Shown: in pieces, positions 62,866 through 64,000 of the stretch
Layout of the letters: each line of letters opens with the position of its first letter
How positions within the stretch are numbered: the stretch's first letter is position 1
Assembly: GCF_000417875.1 (NCBI RefSeq)
Contig: NW_006920870.1
Span: forward strand, 1,118,727-1,182,726
Origin: Pseudozyma flocculosa PF-1
Taxonomy: Eukaryota > Basidiomycota > Ustilaginomycetes > Ustilaginales > Ustilaginaceae
Direction of reading: 5' to 3'
Length of the DNA stretch: 64,000 nt
Program-made: the position numbers and the translations under genes
Notes under the pieces: generated by a model
Database searches by the model: none
What the model saw: only the letters and a program-made list of their open reading frames with translations
Told to the model about the DNA's origin: nothing

Positions 62866-64000
62866 TCAGAGGAACCTGCCAAACTTGGTGTTGTCGACCT
62901 TGGCGTTGGCCTTGAGCTCGCCGCGCTTGACAATCTGGTAAGTCTCGCCAGGGGTGACGTACGCGGCGGCCTTGCTGTTGACCCTCTTGGCAGCCTCCTG
63001 CGCGTTGAGCTGCTCGGCGGCCGCGGCCACGGCCGACGTGACGGCCGGAGGCGTGCTGTCGGTGGGCGTGGCGGGGCTCAGGTCCTCGTCGTCCGAGGTG
63101 ACGGGCGACGGAGGCGCACCGGCGGGGCGGTTGCTGCTGGTGCCGTTGGCGCGGTTTTCGCGCTCGGCCTTGGCCAGCTCGTCCTTGGCCAGCTGGTAGC
63201 CGCCGTCGAGGACGCCAACGCGCATCATCGAGAGGAGGTTGTGTGCCGCGTTCGAGTGGTCGTAGACGCCGCCGAGGAAGGCCGTGGTGGCGTCCTTGCC
63301 GATCTTGGCGGTGAGGAGGTGGCGGCCGCCGGGGTGCTCGTCAATGAACGACGACACGTCGTGGATGAAGCCGTGGACGACAATCAGGGGGCGGGTCTTG
63401 GACTCCTCGACAAAGTCGTCCCACGAGATGACGGGCAGGTGCGACGACGACTTGGGCCACTCGAGCTGCTGGCCAAACTCGTGCGCCTTCTGGAGCTGCA
63501 TCGCGAGGCGGCCCTTCTTGACCTCGTTGTCCGGGAAGGTCTTGAGGTGCGAGGCGAGGCCGAGGTAGCTCATCAGCGAGATGAACCACTTGGTCGGGTC
63601 GTACTGGTACCACTGGATGGCGTTGCGGAAGTCCATGGGGAACTGGTGGTGGAAGTTGTGGTAACCCTCGCCGATGGTGACGAGCGCGGTGACGAAGTGG
63701 TCGCGGGGCGTCATCTTGTTGTCGAACGAAGCCTCGCCAAGGTAGTGGGCCAGCGAGTTGACGCAGAAGGTCGAGTGGTGCACAAACACGAGGCGGGCGA
63801 CGGCGGCGTAGAAGAAGCCACCCCTCCAGTCACCCCAGCCGAGGCCGGCGACGAGCGTGGGGAAGGCGAGACCCCAGAAGAGGATGAGGGGCAGGTAGAA
63901 CTTGTGCTGGAACTTGATCACCGGGTTCTTGCGCAGGTCCGAGATGTCGGCCACACCGGGCTTCCTGCGCGGCTTGACGAGCATCCAGCCGAGGTGGGAC
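62866..64000 (-). CDS. OLE1: Delta-9 fatty acid desaturase, C-terminal part (runs off right edge)
   Basis: The minus-strand frame is open from the right edge to TGA at 62868-62866, giving 378 codons; the start is outside the window. It begins SHLGWMLVKPRRKPGVADIS, in the middle of the desaturase. It has two hydrophobic stretches (LPLILFWGLAFPTLVAGLGW), STFCVNSLAHYLGEASFD, and the third histidine box EGYHNFHHQFPMDFR. A C-terminal cytochrome b5 domain follows with heme-binding DEHPGGRHLL and YDHSNAAH. The tail is Ala/Pro/Thr-rich and ends AKVDNTKFGRFL. This is the fungal Ole1 layout: an ER enzyme making palmitoleoyl- and oleoyl-CoA with its own b5 electron donor. The first two His boxes lie beyond the edge. 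Confidence 0.95.
   Translation of the reverse strand, partial: SHLGWMLVKPRRKPGVADISDLRKNPVIKFQHKFYLPLILFWGLAFPTLVAGLGWGDWRGGFFYAAVARLVFVHHSTFCVNSLAHYLGEASFDNKMTPRDHFVTALVTIGEGYHNFHHQFPMDFRNAIQWYQYDPTKWFISLMSYLGLASHLKTFPDNEVKKGRLAMQLQKAHEFGQQLEWPKSSSHLPVISWDDFVEESKTRPLIVVHGFIHDVSSFIDEHPGGRHLLTAKIGKDATTAFLGGVYDHSNAAHNLLSMMRVGVLDGGYQLAKDELAKAERENRANGTSSNRPAGAPPSPVTSDDEDLSPATPTDSTPPAVTSAVAAAAEQLNAQEAAKRVNSKAAAYVTPGETYQIVKRGELKANAKVDNTKFGRFL

Overview
The window looks like GC-rich nuclear DNA of a basidiomycete fungus, most likely in the Ustilaginomycotina (smut-type yeasts and relatives). The reasons are short spliceosomal introns (about 77-135 bp, donors mostly GTGAGT, branch sites like CTGAC, acceptors CAG), strong C/G preference at third codon positions, and a fungal gene set. 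The lineage is inferred from style and gene content; I could not run a database search. There are no operons, rRNA genes, CRISPR arrays or intact transposons, and I recognise no tRNA.

Layout. 1-5 kb: the first codons of glycogen synthase (-), a 2.7-kb repeat-rich spacer, an ER cyclophilin (+) and a small single-pass membrane protein (+). 4.4-13.3 kb: a copper P1B-ATPase (-) divergent from the rRNA-processing gene EFG1 (+), then a 6-phosphofructo-2-kinase (+). 14-19 kb: a DUF3336/patatin triacylglycerol lipase (+) convergent with the purine enzyme ATIC/ADE17 (-). 19-26.6 kb: a 2.5-kb spacer, a small secreted double-psi beta-barrel protein (+), and a long disordered protein with a Cys/Trp motif (-). 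28-35 kb: a 51-residue two-exon microprotein (-), a DHH exopolyphosphatase with a signal peptide (+), and a TVP38/DedA-type membrane protein (-). 37-45 kb: an epoxide hydrolase with five exons (-), cystathionine gamma-lyase (+), a mitochondrial P-loop protein (+), and a sirtuin (-). 46.8-54 kb: the ribosome-assembly GTPase NOG2 (-) with one unusually long intron, divergent from a makorin-like RING/CCCH protein (+) that contains an assembly gap. 54.9-64 kb: DCP2 (-), a DUF427 protein (-), a carotenoid oxygenase (-), and the C-terminal part of the delta-9 desaturase OLE1 (-), which runs off the right edge.

Most genes are housekeeping and are not functionally clustered. Themes that recur are ribosome biogenesis (EFG1, NOG2), mRNA turnover (DCP2), carbon and lipid storage (glycogen synthase, PFK-2, TAG lipase, OLE1), purine and sulfur metabolism, and metal or polyphosphate handling. 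Spacers are unusually long (up to 2.7 kb) and full of short C/G-rich tandem repeats.

Observations most worth follow-up: (1) a PFK-2/FBPase-2 protein with both catalytic histidines of the phosphatase half replaced; (2) a 550-bp NOG2 intron with H/ACA-like hairpins, in the gene whose yeast intron carries snR191; (3) an identical RRPE-like 12-mer upstream of the two ribosome-biogenesis genes; (4) a makorin-like E3 with a C-terminal UIM-like motif and a collapsed repeat gap; (5) about eight leucine-rich short motifs in the DCP2 tail; (6) an apparently secreted exopolyphosphatase; (7) a 51-aa two-exon gene.
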